64,000 nucleotides of DNA, taken from the NCBI RefSeq assembly GCF_023091155.1, contig NZ_JAHWXK010000001.1, positions 62,001 to 126,000 on the forward strand, in the 5' to 3' direction. Position 1 is the stretch's first letter, and each line of letters opens with the position of its first letter. The DNA comes from Microbacterium sufflavum. GTDB taxonomy: Bacteria; Actinomycetota; Actinomycetes; Actinomycetales; Microbacteriaceae. Below, one piece after another: positions 56,139 to 64,000 of this stretch. The notes under the pieces are model-generated. The model did not search any database. It was not told where the DNA came from and was given only the letters and a program-made list of their open reading frames with translations. Made by a program: the position numbers and the translations under genes.

Positions 56139-58261
56139 GCCCGCTCCCCCTCTGCGCTCTGCGCCTGGATGGCGGTGATCGCGACCGTGTTGACGATGTC
56201 GTCCACGAGCGCCCCGCGCGACAGGTCGTTGATCGGCCTGTTGAGACCCTGCAGCACCGGACCGATCGCGACCGCTCCCGCCGACCGCTGCACGGCCTTG
56301 TAGGTGTTGTTGCCCGTGTTGAGGTCGGGGAACACGAAGACCGTCGCGCGGCCGGCCACCGCGGAGTCGGGCAGCTTGGCCTTGGCGACCGCGGCGTCGG
56401 CGGCGGCGTCGTACTGGATCGGGCCCTCCACGGGCAGCTCCGGCGCGCGCTCCCGCACGAGCGCCGTGGCCTGGCGCACCTTGTCGACGTCGGCGCCGCT
56501 GCCGGACTCCCCCGTGGAGTACGACAGCATCGCGACGCGCGGGTCGATCCCGAACTGCCGCGCCGTCGTCGCCGACGAGATCGCGATGTCGGCCAGCTGC
56601 TCCGCCGTGGGGTCGGGGATCACGGCACAGTCGCCGTACACCAGGACGCGGTCGGCGAGCGCCATCAGGAACACGCTGGACACGACCTCGACCCCCGGCT
56701 TGGTCTTGATGATCTCGAACGACGGGCGGATCGTATGGGCTGTCGTGTGCGCAGCCCCCGACACCATGCCGTCGGCGAGACCCAGGTGCACCATCATGGT
56801 GCCGAAGTACGACACGTCGGTGACCGTGTCGGCCGCCCGCTCCAGCGTGATGCCCTTGTGCGCGCGCAACCGGGCGTACTCCTCCGCGAACCGCTGCACC
56901 AGCTCGGGGTCGGTGGGGCTGAGGACCTGCGCGTCGGCGATGTCGACGCCGAGCTCGGAGGCCCGCGCGCGGATGGCGGCCTCGTCGCCCAGGATCGTGA
57001 GGTCGGCCACGTCTCGCGCGAGCAGCGTCGCGGCCGCGCGGAGGATGCGGTCGTCGTCGCCCTCCGGCAGCACGATCCGGCGACGGTCGGCCCGCGCCCG
57101 CTCCATCAGGCCGTACTGGAACATCAGCGGCGTGACCACGTGGGCCTCGGCGAGCCCGAGCTGCTCGGTCAGCTCGGCGATGTCGACGTGCGCCTGGAAG
57201 AGACCGAGCGCCCGCTCGTAGCGCCCGCGGGCATCGGCCGTGATCCGTCCGCGCGTCCCCATCACGCGCACCGCCGTGTCGTAGGTGCCCAGGTCGGTCG
57301 TGATGATCGGCACGGACGACGCGAACCCGTCGAGAAGCTGCAGGATGGGCGCGGGCAGCGGGAACGGCCCGTTGAGCACGATGCCGGCGATGCGCGGGAA
57401 GGTCCCGGAGGAATCGGCGAGCAGGGCGGCCAGGAGGACCTCCGTGCGGTCGGCGGGGATCACCACCACGGCCTCCTCCGTGATCCGCGGCAGCACGTTC
57501 ACCATCGACATGCCGGCGACGACGATCGACAGGGCGACCGCGGTCAGGCGCTCCTCGTCGCCCGCGAGCAGCGTGCCGTCGATCGCCGCGAGGATGCCGC
57601 GGATGGACGGTGCCACGAGGGCGCGGTCCTCCGGGATCGCCCACACCGGGGTGCGGTCGGCCGGAAGCACGGCGCGAACGGCGGCGACGATCGGCTCCAG
57701 CGCCTCAGGGTCGGCGCGGTTGACCGCCACGGCGAACAGCTCCGCCCGTTCCGCGGCGAGCTCGGACAGCGCGAGGGCGGCGATCTGCCCCACGGCGGCG
57801 GGCGTGCGGGCGGTGGTGGTGCCCAGCTGCTCGGCCTGACGCTGCTGGTCGCGGCCGCTCAGCACGAGCAGCACGGGCGCGGCGAGGTTCGCGGCGATGC
57901 GCGCGTTGAACCCGAGCTCCGCGGGGCTCGCGACGTCGGTGTAGTCGCTGCCGACGATCACGACCGCGTCGCACTGCGCCTCGACCGCCTTGAACCGCGC
58001 GACGATGGTCGCCAGCGCGGCCTCGGGGTCGGCGCGCACGTCGTCGTAGGTCACGCCGATGCAGTCGTCGTAGTCAAGCTGCACGCCGTCGTGCGCGAGC
58101 AGCAGCTCGAGGATCTCGTCGCGCTCGGCGACCGACCGCGCGATGGGTCGGAAGACCCCGACGCGCGGGGAGACGCGCATCAGGGCGTCGAGCGCCCCGA
58201 GGGCGATCGTCGACTTCCCGGTATGGCCTTCGGCCGAGGTGATGTAGATGCTCCGCGCCAC
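56135..58261 (-). CDS. pta: Phosphate acetyltransferase, long multidomain form
   Basis: Interconverts acetyl-CoA and acetyl phosphate. The 708-residue protein is the long class: an N-terminal BioD-like P-loop domain (SAEGHTGKSTIALGAL), a central DRTGG domain (about 215-330) and the catalytic Pta domain (about 385-700) with RIVLPEGDDDRILRAA, SGAAHTTAHTIRP and SYSTGESGSG. The first two domains sense metabolites in E. coli. The start is a GTG six bases after TAAGCT, so a leaderless transcript. It is the first gene of pta-ackA. Confidence 0.96.
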   Translation of the reverse strand: MARSIYITSAEGHTGKSTIALGALDALMRVSPRVGVFRPIARSVAERDEILELLLAHDGVQLDYDDCIGVTYDDVRADPEAALATIVARFKAVEAQCDAVVIVGSDYTDVASPAELGFNARIAANLAAPVLLVLSGRDQQRQAEQLGTTTARTPAAVGQIAALALSELAAERAELFAVAVNRADPEALEPIVAAVRAVLPADRTPVWAIPEDRALVAPSIRGILAAIDGTLLAGDEERLTAVALSIVVAGMSMVNVLPRITEEAVVVIPADRTEVLLAALLADSSGTFPRIAGIVLNGPFPLPAPILQLLDGFASSVPIITTDLGTYDTAVRVMGTRGRITADARGRYERALGLFQAHVDIAELTEQLGLAEAHVVTPLMFQYGLMERARADRRRIVLPEGDDDRILRAAATLLARDVADLTILGDEAAIRARASELGVDIADAQVLSPTDPELVQRFAEEYARLRAHKGITLERAADTVTDVSYFGTMMVHLGLADGMVSGAAHTTAHTIRPSFEIIKTKPGVEVVSSVFLMALADRVLVYGDCAVIPDPTAEQLADIAISSATTARQFGIDPRVAMLSYSTGESGSGADVDKVRQATALVRERAPELPVEGPIQYDAAADAAVAKAKLPDSAVAGRATVFVFPDLNTGNNTYKAVQRSAGAVAIGPVLQGLNRPINDLSRGALVDDIVNTVAITAIQAQSAEGERA

Positions 58262-58273
58262 GCCCCCAGCTTA
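58262..58273 (-). promoter_or_regulatory. Leaderless -10 element of pta-ackA
   Basis: On the minus strand TAAGCT, six bases, then GTG. Confidence 0.6.
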
Positions 58274-58322
58274 GGCGGGGCGCCGTCGGACGCGCCCGGA
58301 CGGTGCCGTGACTAACGCGCCG

Positions 58323-59018
58323 TCACTCGCACGGTCCGGACAGAGCGTCGACCACGGCCGTCGCATCCTCCTGGTAGCCGGCGTAGTACTCGCGGTCGGT
58401 GTTGATCTGCACGCGGTGGATCGCGTGCGACGCCGGCATCGACTGCCACTCCGGAAGCCGCCCGAGACGCTCGTAGAACAGCGTGGCCGAGGCCGCGGGG
58501 TCCATCCGCTGCTCGACGCTGCCCCACCAGTCCTGCTGCTGGAACAGCCCGATGCTCGTGGTGCGCGAGCCGTCGGGGTTGGTCCAGCCGCGGGTCTCCC
58601 AGTCGCCGTAGTCGATCGCGCGCAGGCTGCTCTCCCCCATCGCGGTCATCACGCCGAGGATCTGCCCGTCGCGCCCGAAGCCGAGCGCGGAGGCCGTGCG
58701 GATGATGGTCGCCGCGTTCTCCAGCTGTTCGCCGCGCCACCCCTGGATGCCCGCCGCGGGGAAGGTCTCCGGGCGGTCGATGCAGACCGGCGCGGGGTCG
58801 CGGGCCAGGCCGAGCGGGATGAGCACCAGGAGCCCCGCGACCACGGCCACCACGCCGGCGGACACGAGCAGACGCCGGCCGCGCGTGCGCCAGCGCGCAC
58901 GGGATGCCGTCCGGCGCCGCGCGGCCGCGCGACGCCGAGCCGCCGGAGACCTCTTCGCCGCGGGCCTCCGCCGGGCGGCGGGCTTGCCCGCCCGCGGCCT
59001 CGCGCGGGACGCGGTCAC
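58323..59018 (-). CDS. Membrane-anchored lysozyme/transglycosylase-like protein with a basic N-terminus
   Basis: A 231-residue protein. The first 49 residues are strongly basic (about half Arg, Lys) with Ala/Pro; a transmembrane helix follows at about 50-72, so most of the protein is outside. The exported part resembles an SLT-type lysozyme domain: ILGVMTAMGESSL with a likely catalytic Glu129, then TTSIGLFQQQ and LFYERLGRLPEWQSM. Cell-wall cleavage is inferred; it could also be a non-catalytic relative. The GTG start overlaps the rhomboid stop (GTGA). Confidence 0.68.
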   Translation of the reverse strand: MTASRARPRAGKPAARRRPAAKRSPAARRRAAARRRTASRARWRTRGRRLLVSAGVVAVVAGLLVLIPLGLARDPAPVCIDRPETFPAAGIQGWRGEQLENAATIIRTASALGFGRDGQILGVMTAMGESSLRAIDYGDWETRGWTNPDGSRTTSIGLFQQQDWWGSVEQRMDPAASATLFYERLGRLPEWQSMPASHAIHRVQINTDREYYAGYQEDATAVVDALSGPCE

Positions 59019-59626
59019 GGGCGCACGGCTCCCGCCGCCGGATGGGAGCGCCGCCCGATGAGCGCCGCGACGCCGCCGCCGATCGCACCGAACAGGTGCC
59101 CCTGCCACGAGACGCCGTCGGCCACGCCGATCACGCCCGCGAGCATCGTGCCGCCGTAGACGCCGATCACGACCACGGCGATCACGGCGTAGAGGATGCG
59201 ATGGGCGACGCGCCCCGGCGCGAACACGCGCATCACGACGTAGCCGAAGTAGCCGAACACCAGGCCTGAGGCGCCGACCGTGAGCGTGCCTGGAGCGTTC
59301 ACGAGCCAGGTGCCGACCCCGCCGACGACCGCGACGATCACGGTGACGGCCCAGAAGCGGCGCGCCCCCTCGACCGCGACCAGGCAGCCGAGCACGAGGA
59401 ACGGTACCGAGTTGGCGATGAGGTGCGCCCAGCTCGCGTGCAGCAGCGGGGCGAGGATGATGCCGCTGAGCCCCGACAGGTCCCACGACCGCAGACCGAA
59501 GCCCGTGAACGATCCGGGCAGCAGGGCATCGGCGAACTGCACGAGCCACATCACCGCCAGCAGCAGCACCGGCGAGGCGAAGCGGGCGAGCGGATGCGGC
59601 GGCCGCGAAGGAGGGGGGACGGTCAC
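59015..59626 (-). CDS. Rhomboid family intramembrane serine protease
   Basis: A 203-residue protein with six hydrophobic segments. The catalytic dyad is visible: Ser120 in VGASGLVFGY and His177 in WQGHLFG; HLIANSVPFLVLG supplies the His/Asn of the oxyanion region. Bacterial rhomboids cut membrane proteins; no substrate is known, though the coupled downstream membrane protein is a candidate by position only. The GTG start follows GACAAT by six bases, a leaderless layout. Confidence 0.9.
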   Translation of the reverse strand: MTVPPPSRPPHPLARFASPVLLLAVMWLVQFADALLPGSFTGFGLRSWDLSGLSGIILAPLLHASWAHLIANSVPFLVLGCLVAVEGARRFWAVTVIVAVVGGVGTWLVNAPGTLTVGASGLVFGYFGYVVMRVFAPGRVAHRILYAVIAVVVIGVYGGTMLAGVIGVADGVSWQGHLFGAIGGGVAALIGRRSHPAAGAVRP

Positions 59627-59638
59627 CGCTCGATTGTC
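59627..59638 (-). promoter_or_regulatory. Leaderless -10 element of the rhomboid gene
   Basis: On the minus strand GACAAT, six bases, then GTG. Confidence 0.45.
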
Positions 59639-59682
59639 GCAGGCCCGTCCGACGAACGCCTGTGTACCGGGCCCGGCAAAAG

Positions 59683-59774
59683 AAAAGACCCTCCGCGCAC
59701 CCAGCAGAGCCCGGTTACCCTTGCTGCGTTTCCGCCCTGGGGGAATTGGCCTGGATGCCGCCACGCGGAGAGCC
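59683..59774 (-). ncRNA. ffs: Signal recognition particle RNA (small 4.5S type)
   Basis: On the minus strand the conserved SRP domain IV is present: AGGGCGGAAACGCAGCAAGG and GTAACCGGGCTCTGCTGGGT. The ends pair as CTCCGCG (from 59770) with CGCGGAG (to 59691), and a run of TCTTTTCTTTT follows as terminator. Promoter: TTCGTC (59811-59806), 18 bp, TAGAGT (59787-59782). It partners with Ffh in membrane targeting. Confidence 0.93.
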
Positions 59775-59781
59775 GTCGTCC

Positions 59782-59811
59782 ACTCTACCCGACCAGCGGC
59801 GGGGCGACGAA
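59782..59811 (-). promoter_or_regulatory. Promoter of the SRP RNA
   Basis: TTCGTC and TAGAGT separated by 18 bp on the minus strand; start expected about seven bases after the -10, near 59775. Confidence 0.5.
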
Positions 59812-59893
59812 CCCACGCGGGCATGGTCCCGCACGCCGCGCGGAGCGTACGATCGATTCACGCGCATCGTTGCGTCGACGTGAGAGGGATCGC

Positions 59894-60883
59894 ATGCCTG
59901 AGAACGCCCCCCTGACCCCGGTCACGATCGACGCCGAGCGATTCGCCGCCCAGACGGCGGCGATTCTCGGCTCGATCAGCCAGGTCATCGACGGCAAGCC
60001 CGACGCCGTACGCAGCGCGCTCGTGTGCCTGCTCGCGGAGGGCCACCTGCTCATCGAAGACGTGCCGGGCGTCGGCAAGACGATGCTCGCCCGCGCACTG
60101 GCCGCGAGCATCGACGCCACGGTCCGCCGCATCCAGTTCACGCCCGACCTGCTGCCCGGCGACGTCACGGGCGTGTCGGTGTACAACCCGGTCGACCGGG
60201 AGTTCGAGTTCAAGCGGGGCGCCGTGTTCGCCCACATCGTGATCGCCGACGAGATCAACCGCTCGTCCCCCAAGACGCAGTCCGCGCTGCTGGAGGCCAT
60301 GGAGGAGGGCCAGGTCACGGTCGACGGCTCCACGCACCGCCTGCCCGACCCGTTCCTCGTGGTGGCGACGCAGAACCCGCTGGAGATGGAGGGCACCTAC
60401 GCCCTCCCCGAGGCGCAGCGCGACCGCTTCATGATGCGCATCTCGATGGGCTACCCCGACCCGGGCGCGGAAGCCCTCATGCTGCGGCAGCGCGACGTGG
60501 TGAACCCGCTCGCCACCGTGACGCCCGTGGCCGACGCCGCGTCCGTCGCGCAGCTCATCGCCTGGGCGCGGGCCGTGCACGTGGCCCCGGCCCTGGAGGA
60601 GTACGCGGTCGCACTCGCCCAGGCCACCCGCTCCGACCCGAGCCTGCATCTCGGTGCCAGCCCCCGCGCCACCCTCCAGCTCGTGCGTGCGGCGAAGGTG
60701 TGGGCGGCCCTCGACGGCCGCGACTACGTCATCCCCGACGACATCACGTCGCTGCTCCTCCCCGTGTTCGCCCACCGCCTGCTCCCCGCGCGCGGCGCCC
60801 ATCGCGCCGGAGCCCAGCCCATCGAGGCCGCGCTCACGCAGATCGCCGAGCGCGTGCGCGTCCCGGTCGCCACCCGCTCCTGA
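59894..60883 (+). CDS. MoxR-family AAA+ ATPase
   Basis: A 329-residue AAA+ ATPase. Walker A is EDVPGVGKTMLARALA (about 55-70), Walker B VIADEINRSSPKTQSALLEAM, sensor 1 VVATQNPLEMEGTYALPEAQ and a C-terminal lid (RATLQLVRAAKVWA). MoxR proteins act as chaperones for partner proteins. GAGAGGGA precedes the ATG. It starts an operon with a DUF58 protein and a transglutaminase, a widely conserved trio whose exact function is unsettled but seems linked to the cell envelope. Confidence 0.93.
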   Translation: MPENAPLTPVTIDAERFAAQTAAILGSISQVIDGKPDAVRSALVCLLAEGHLLIEDVPGVGKTMLARALAASIDATVRRIQFTPDLLPGDVTGVSVYNPVDREFEFKRGAVFAHIVIADEINRSSPKTQSALLEAMEEGQVTVDGSTHRLPDPFLVVATQNPLEMEGTYALPEAQRDRFMMRISMGYPDPGAEALMLRQRDVVNPLATVTPVADAASVAQLIAWARAVHVAPALEEYAVALAQATRSDPSLHLGASPRATLQLVRAAKVWAALDGRDYVIPDDITSLLLPVFAHRLLPARGAHRAGAQPIEAALTQIAERVRVPVATRS

Positions 60884-60893
60884 GACCCCCGCC

Positions 60894-62084
60894 ATGCGAC
60901 GACGCCGCCTCCTCACCCGCCGGGGCACCGGCACGCTCGTCGCGGCGTTCGGCTGCCTGGTCGCGGCGAACGTGCTCGGCGCGCGCATCCTCCTCTTCAT
61001 GGCCGTGTTCCTGGCCGCCCTCACCCTGTTCTCCGCGCTGGCGGTTCGGCTGCCACGGCGCTCAGGGACGGTCGCGCGACAGATCTCGACCGACCTGCTC
61101 ACGGTGTCGGAGGCCTCGCGGGTCACGGTGCGCTTCACGCTGCGGGCGCTGCGGGTGCCGCACGGCCTGTGGCATGACGTGCTGCCCGACGCGGTCGCCG
61201 GAGACTCCAGCGGCGAGTACCCCGCCGAGACCGCGCAGCTGAGCTACCTCATCACGGGGGTGCGGCGCGGCGTCTGGCCGCTCGGCCCCCTCATGCTCCG
61301 TACGGTCGACCCGTTCGGACTCGCGCAGCGGGAGCAGGCGTTCGGCGACACCCGGACCATCACGGTGGTGCCGGAGGTGTTCGCCCTCACACCGCTCGCC
61401 GTGCGCATCGGGGCGGCGGGAGGGACGGCCCACACCTCGTCGACCCGCCTCGGACAGGGCAGCGACAACCTGTCCCCGCGCGGCTACGCCCCCGGCGACT
61501 CCATGCGCCGGATCCACTGGCGGGCCACGGCCCACCGCGGCGAGCTGATGGTGCGCCAGGAGGAGGAGGAGTCCAGCCCCGACGCGCTGGTCGTCCTCGA
61601 CCGGAGCGCCGGTCGCTGGGACCCGCAGGGCGACGCCGCCGACCCGGCCTTCGAGTCCGCGGTGTCGCTGTGCGCCTCGGCCGCCCTGCACCTCGCCGCC
61701 GAGGGCTACAGCGTCGACGTGATCGACACCGCGGGCACGCTGCTCGGCGCGCTCCGCGGACACGAGGACGACCGCGACGGCCTGCTCGTCGCACTCGCCC
61801 TGGTGACCCCGCGCGGCGAGGCCCGGGAGCTCGCGGCCCTCGTCGGCGGCACCCCGCCCGGGCCGCTCGTGTTCGTCACCGGACGCGTCGACGAGGAGGA
61901 CGCGGCGCTGCTGCGTCCCGCGGGAGCCGCGGCCCCGCTGCTGTTCGCCACCGAGCCGCTGCCGGGTGCGGCCGACGCGGCACGACAGCACGGGTGGACC
62001 GTCGCCGCCCTCGGCACCGACGTCGCCGAGGCCTGGGACGACGCGCTGGCCGCGCGGAGCGGAGCGGGCGATGTTCCGCGCTGA
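60894..62084 (+). CDS. DUF58 membrane protein
   Basis: A 396-residue protein. Two close hydrophobic segments at about 13-50 anchor it; the rest is a cytoplasmic/extracytoplasmic domain with the DUF58 core GSDNLSPRGYAPGDSMRRIHWRATAHRGELMVRQ shortened here to YAPGDSMRRIHWRATAHRG, followed by a degenerate vWA-like region (ALVVLDRSAG, LVFVTGRVD). It starts 10 bp after moxR and its end overlaps the transglutaminase gene by 14 bp. Probably a substrate or partner of the MoxR ATPase. Confidence 0.88.
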   Translation: MRRRRLLTRRGTGTLVAAFGCLVAANVLGARILLFMAVFLAALTLFSALAVRLPRRSGTVARQISTDLLTVSEASRVTVRFTLRALRVPHGLWHDVLPDAVAGDSSGEYPAETAQLSYLITGVRRGVWPLGPLMLRTVDPFGLAQREQAFGDTRTITVVPEVFALTPLAVRIGAAGGTAHTSSTRLGQGSDNLSPRGYAPGDSMRRIHWRATAHRGELMVRQEEEESSPDALVVLDRSAGRWDPQGDAADPAFESAVSLCASAALHLAAEGYSVDVIDTAGTLLGALRGHEDDRDGLLVALALVTPRGEARELAALVGGTPPGPLVFVTGRVDEEDAALLRPAGAAAPLLFATEPLPGAADAARQHGWTVAALGTDVAEAWDDALAARSGAGDVPR

Positions 62085-64000
62085 GCAGCCGCGCGCCGCG
62101 ACCCCGCCGCCGCGCACCGTGCCGCGGTGGCACCGCGACCGCGACGAACCGGATCGCGTCGTCGCCACGGGCGTGCTCGCCGCGGTCGGAGCGCTCGTGG
62201 CCATGTGGCCGTTCACCTCGGTGATCACGCCGGGGGCCTGGTCGTTCACGGTCGTGCTGATCGTGGTGGCCGTGGTGGGCACCGGGATGCTCGTCCGTCA
62301 CCTCCTCCGCCGCCGGCGCGCGGGACTGGGCGACCTCGGCGCGCTGCTCGCCCAGGTCGCGGTCGCGGTCGCCGTGCTCACGCTGCTGCTCGCGGGCGAC
62401 ACCGCGATCCTGGGGGTCGTTCCCACCGCGACGACCCTCGCGGTGTTCCAGGGCCTGGGGGCGGCCGCTTGGGAGCAGATCGTGTTCGGCTCGGCGCCGC
62501 TCGACGCCTCCCCCGCACTGGCGGGTGCCCTCGGTGCGGGCTTCGCCGTGGTGGCGATCCTGCTCGACCACCTGGTCGCCCAGCGCTCGGCCGTGCTCGC
62601 CACCGTGCTGATCGGCGTGATCGGCGCCGTGCCGATGATCGTGACCTTCGGCGACCCGAACGTCGCCTGGTTCGTGGCCCTCGCGCTCACGGCGCTGCTG
62701 CTGTTCCGGGTCACCGCGCAGCGCGACGGCTCCTCTCCGCGCCGGAGCTCGCTGTCGGTCGCCGTCGGGGTCGGCGCGGCCGCCGTCGTCTCCGCCCTGG
62801 TGGTGACGCCCGCGCTGCCCGTCGCCCCCACCATGGCCGGCACCGGCGTCGGCGTGACCGTCGACGCGTCGCTGCGCCTCGGCGACGACCTGCGCCAGCC
62901 CAACCCGGTCGAGGTGCTCACCCTCGCCACCGACGCCGCCACCGCGCCCTATCTGCGCCTGACCACGCTGTCCCGCTTCGACGGCCGTGTGTGGCAGCCC
63001 GACCGCGGCGACCTGCAGTCGCAGGCGGACGGCTTCGGGGAGCCGGAGTGGAGCGAGGGCGTCGCGACCGAGGACGCCACCACGTCCATCCGCATCCTGC
63101 GCATGTCGAGCGCCTGGCTGCCGGTGCCGTACCCCGCCACCGACGTGTCGGGATTGAACGGGTCGTGGCGGGTGGCCCCCGAGAACCGCACGCTGTACTC
63201 GCGTCGGTCCGACGCCGCCGGCAACGACTACACCGTGAGCTCCACGCGCGTCACGCCGACGCTCGAGCAGATCCGTGCGGTCGACGCGGCCCCGCCGCTC
63301 GCGGATCCCGACATCGAGGACGTCGAGCTGCCCGGGATCATCGGCGAGCTCGCGGCCGAGGTGACCGCCGACGCGGACACCGACTACGACCGGCTCGTGG
63401 CGCTGCAGAACTGGTTCCGCGCGCAGTTCGACTACTCGCTGGAGACGCCGGTGGAGGAGGGCTTCGACGGCACCGGCGCCGACGCCGTCGCCCGCTTCCT
63501 GGAGGAGCGCTCCGGGTACTGCGTGCACTTCGCCGGCGCGTTCGCTCTGATGGCGGAGAGCCTCGACATGCGGGTGCGGATCGTGGTCGGGTACCTCCCC
63601 GGTTCGCTCACCGACGAGAAGCGCGGAGACGAGTCGATCTTCTCCGTGACGAGCGACCAGCTGCACTCCTGGCCCGAAGTCCTGTTCCCCGGCATCGGCT
63701 GGGTGTCGTTCGAGCCCACCGCGTCGCTCGGCGTCCCGACGGCGTTCCGCGCGGGCGAGGCCCAGGGCGGTGCGACCGGCGGGATCACGGAGCCCGCGCC
63801 GACCACGGCGCCGCAGACGCAGGAGACGCAGGGCCCCGACGTCGACCGGGGTGACGCGGACCCCGGGTCCGCGGGATCCGGAGAGCTGCGCCGCCTCGAC
63901 CCGACCCCGGTCGCGCTCGTGACGCTCGGGGTGGTCGTGCTGCTCCTGCTCCCCGGGATCGTGCGGCTCATCGAGCGGCAGATGCGGATGCGTCGCGCGG
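62071..64000 (+). CDS. TgpA-like transglutaminase membrane protein, C-terminus outside the window
   Basis: About 643 residues are visible before the right edge. The N-terminus (about 30-260) has six or so transmembrane helices (DUF3488-like). The extracytoplasmic transglutaminase domain has Cys484 in ERSGYCVHFAGAFALMAE and His532 in LHSWPEVLFPGIGWVSFEPT. A further transmembrane helix lies at about 612-632 (VALVTLGVVVLLLLPGIV) and a cytoplasmic tail begins. Relatives are TgpA of Pseudomonas and mycobacterial proteins of the MoxR operon. The ATG lies inside the end of the DUF58 gene. Confidence 0.9.
   Translation, partial: MFRAEQPRAATPPPRTVPRWHRDRDEPDRVVATGVLAAVGALVAMWPFTSVITPGAWSFTVVLIVVAVVGTGMLVRHLLRRRRAGLGDLGALLAQVAVAVAVLTLLLAGDTAILGVVPTATTLAVFQGLGAAAWEQIVFGSAPLDASPALAGALGAGFAVVAILLDHLVAQRSAVLATVLIGVIGAVPMIVTFGDPNVAWFVALALTALLLFRVTAQRDGSSPRRSSLSVAVGVGAAAVVSALVVTPALPVAPTMAGTGVGVTVDASLRLGDDLRQPNPVEVLTLATDAATAPYLRLTTLSRFDGRVWQPDRGDLQSQADGFGEPEWSEGVATEDATTSIRILRMSSAWLPVPYPATDVSGLNGSWRVAPENRTLYSRRSDAAGNDYTVSSTRVTPTLEQIRAVDAAPPLADPDIEDVELPGIIGELAAEVTADADTDYDRLVALQNWFRAQFDYSLETPVEEGFDGTGADAVARFLEERSGYCVHFAGAFALMAESLDMRVRIVVGYLPGSLTDEKRGDESIFSVTSDQLHSWPEVLFPGIGWVSFEPTASLGVPTAFRAGEAQGGATGGITEPAPTTAPQTQETQGPDVDRGDADPGSAGSGELRRLDPTPVALVTLGVVVLLLLPGIVRLIERQMRMRRA

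Overview
This 64 kb window is chromosomal core sequence from a high-GC actinobacterium. The gene content (GlnR, actinobacterial MutT1, PonA2-type PBP with PASTA domains, SigK/RskA, DUF4244 pilin/Tad locus, Lys-rich TopA tail, mqo) and the many leaderless promoters point to the family Microbacteriaceae, with Microbacterium the best guess; this is inference from gene families, without 16S data. Almost every base is coding. I see no insertion sequence, prophage, integrase or CRISPR array. Many neighbours overlap as ATGA or GTGA, so translational coupling is common.

Layout. 1-8.5 kb: end of a membrane protein, the orphan regulator GlnR, ppk, mutT1, then the phosphate transporter pstS-pstC-pstA-pstB behind a clear PHO box. 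8.5-14.2 kb: pabC, a candidate structured RNA, an unknown gene, and a SigK module (rskA, sigK, dipZ divergent from a fasciclin lipoprotein) with matching promoters on both sides of the divergent region. 14.3-19 kb: tRNA-Lys, a DJ-1/PfpI protein, a CGNR regulator, DUF1697, pncA, and a HEAT-repeat gene paired with a MerR-HEAT regulator behind a MerR-type promoter, then tRNA-Thr. 19-28.2 kb: a TAP-like lipoprotein hydrolase, holB, tmk, topA and a compact Tad/Flp pilus locus. 28.2-37.3 kb: acs, ridA-DUF4177, a class A PBP with a metallophosphoesterase, tRNA-Pro, vanZ, a HAD phosphatase and a DUF1295 membrane protein. 37.3-44.9 kb: an FMN hydroxyacid oxidase with its FCD-type regulator and two operator palindromes, mqo-tdk, and a large secreted fibrinogen-like/propeller protein. 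44.9-51.5 kb: asd, lysC (with an internal beta-subunit start), an EamA exporter, recR and dnaX. 51.5-58.3 kb: a GH65 phosphorylase with its beta-phosphoglucomutase partner, and ackA-pta. 58.3-64 kb: a lysozyme-like membrane protein, a rhomboid protease, the SRP RNA, and a MoxR-DUF58-transglutaminase operon running off the end.

How it fits together. The first block is phosphate economy: uptake (Pst), storage (Ppk) and nucleotide/polyphosphate clean-up (MutT1), beside the nitrogen regulator GlnR. Carbon overflow and re-use is spread over acs, ackA-pta, the hydroxyacid oxidase and mqo. The SigK module links an envelope-stress sigma factor, thiol-redox export (DipZ) and a fasciclin surface lipoprotein, the same set known in mycobacteria. 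A recurring promoter layout, a TANNNT hexamer ending exactly six bases before an ATG or GTG, occurs at about a dozen genes on both strands and indicates widespread leaderless transcription.
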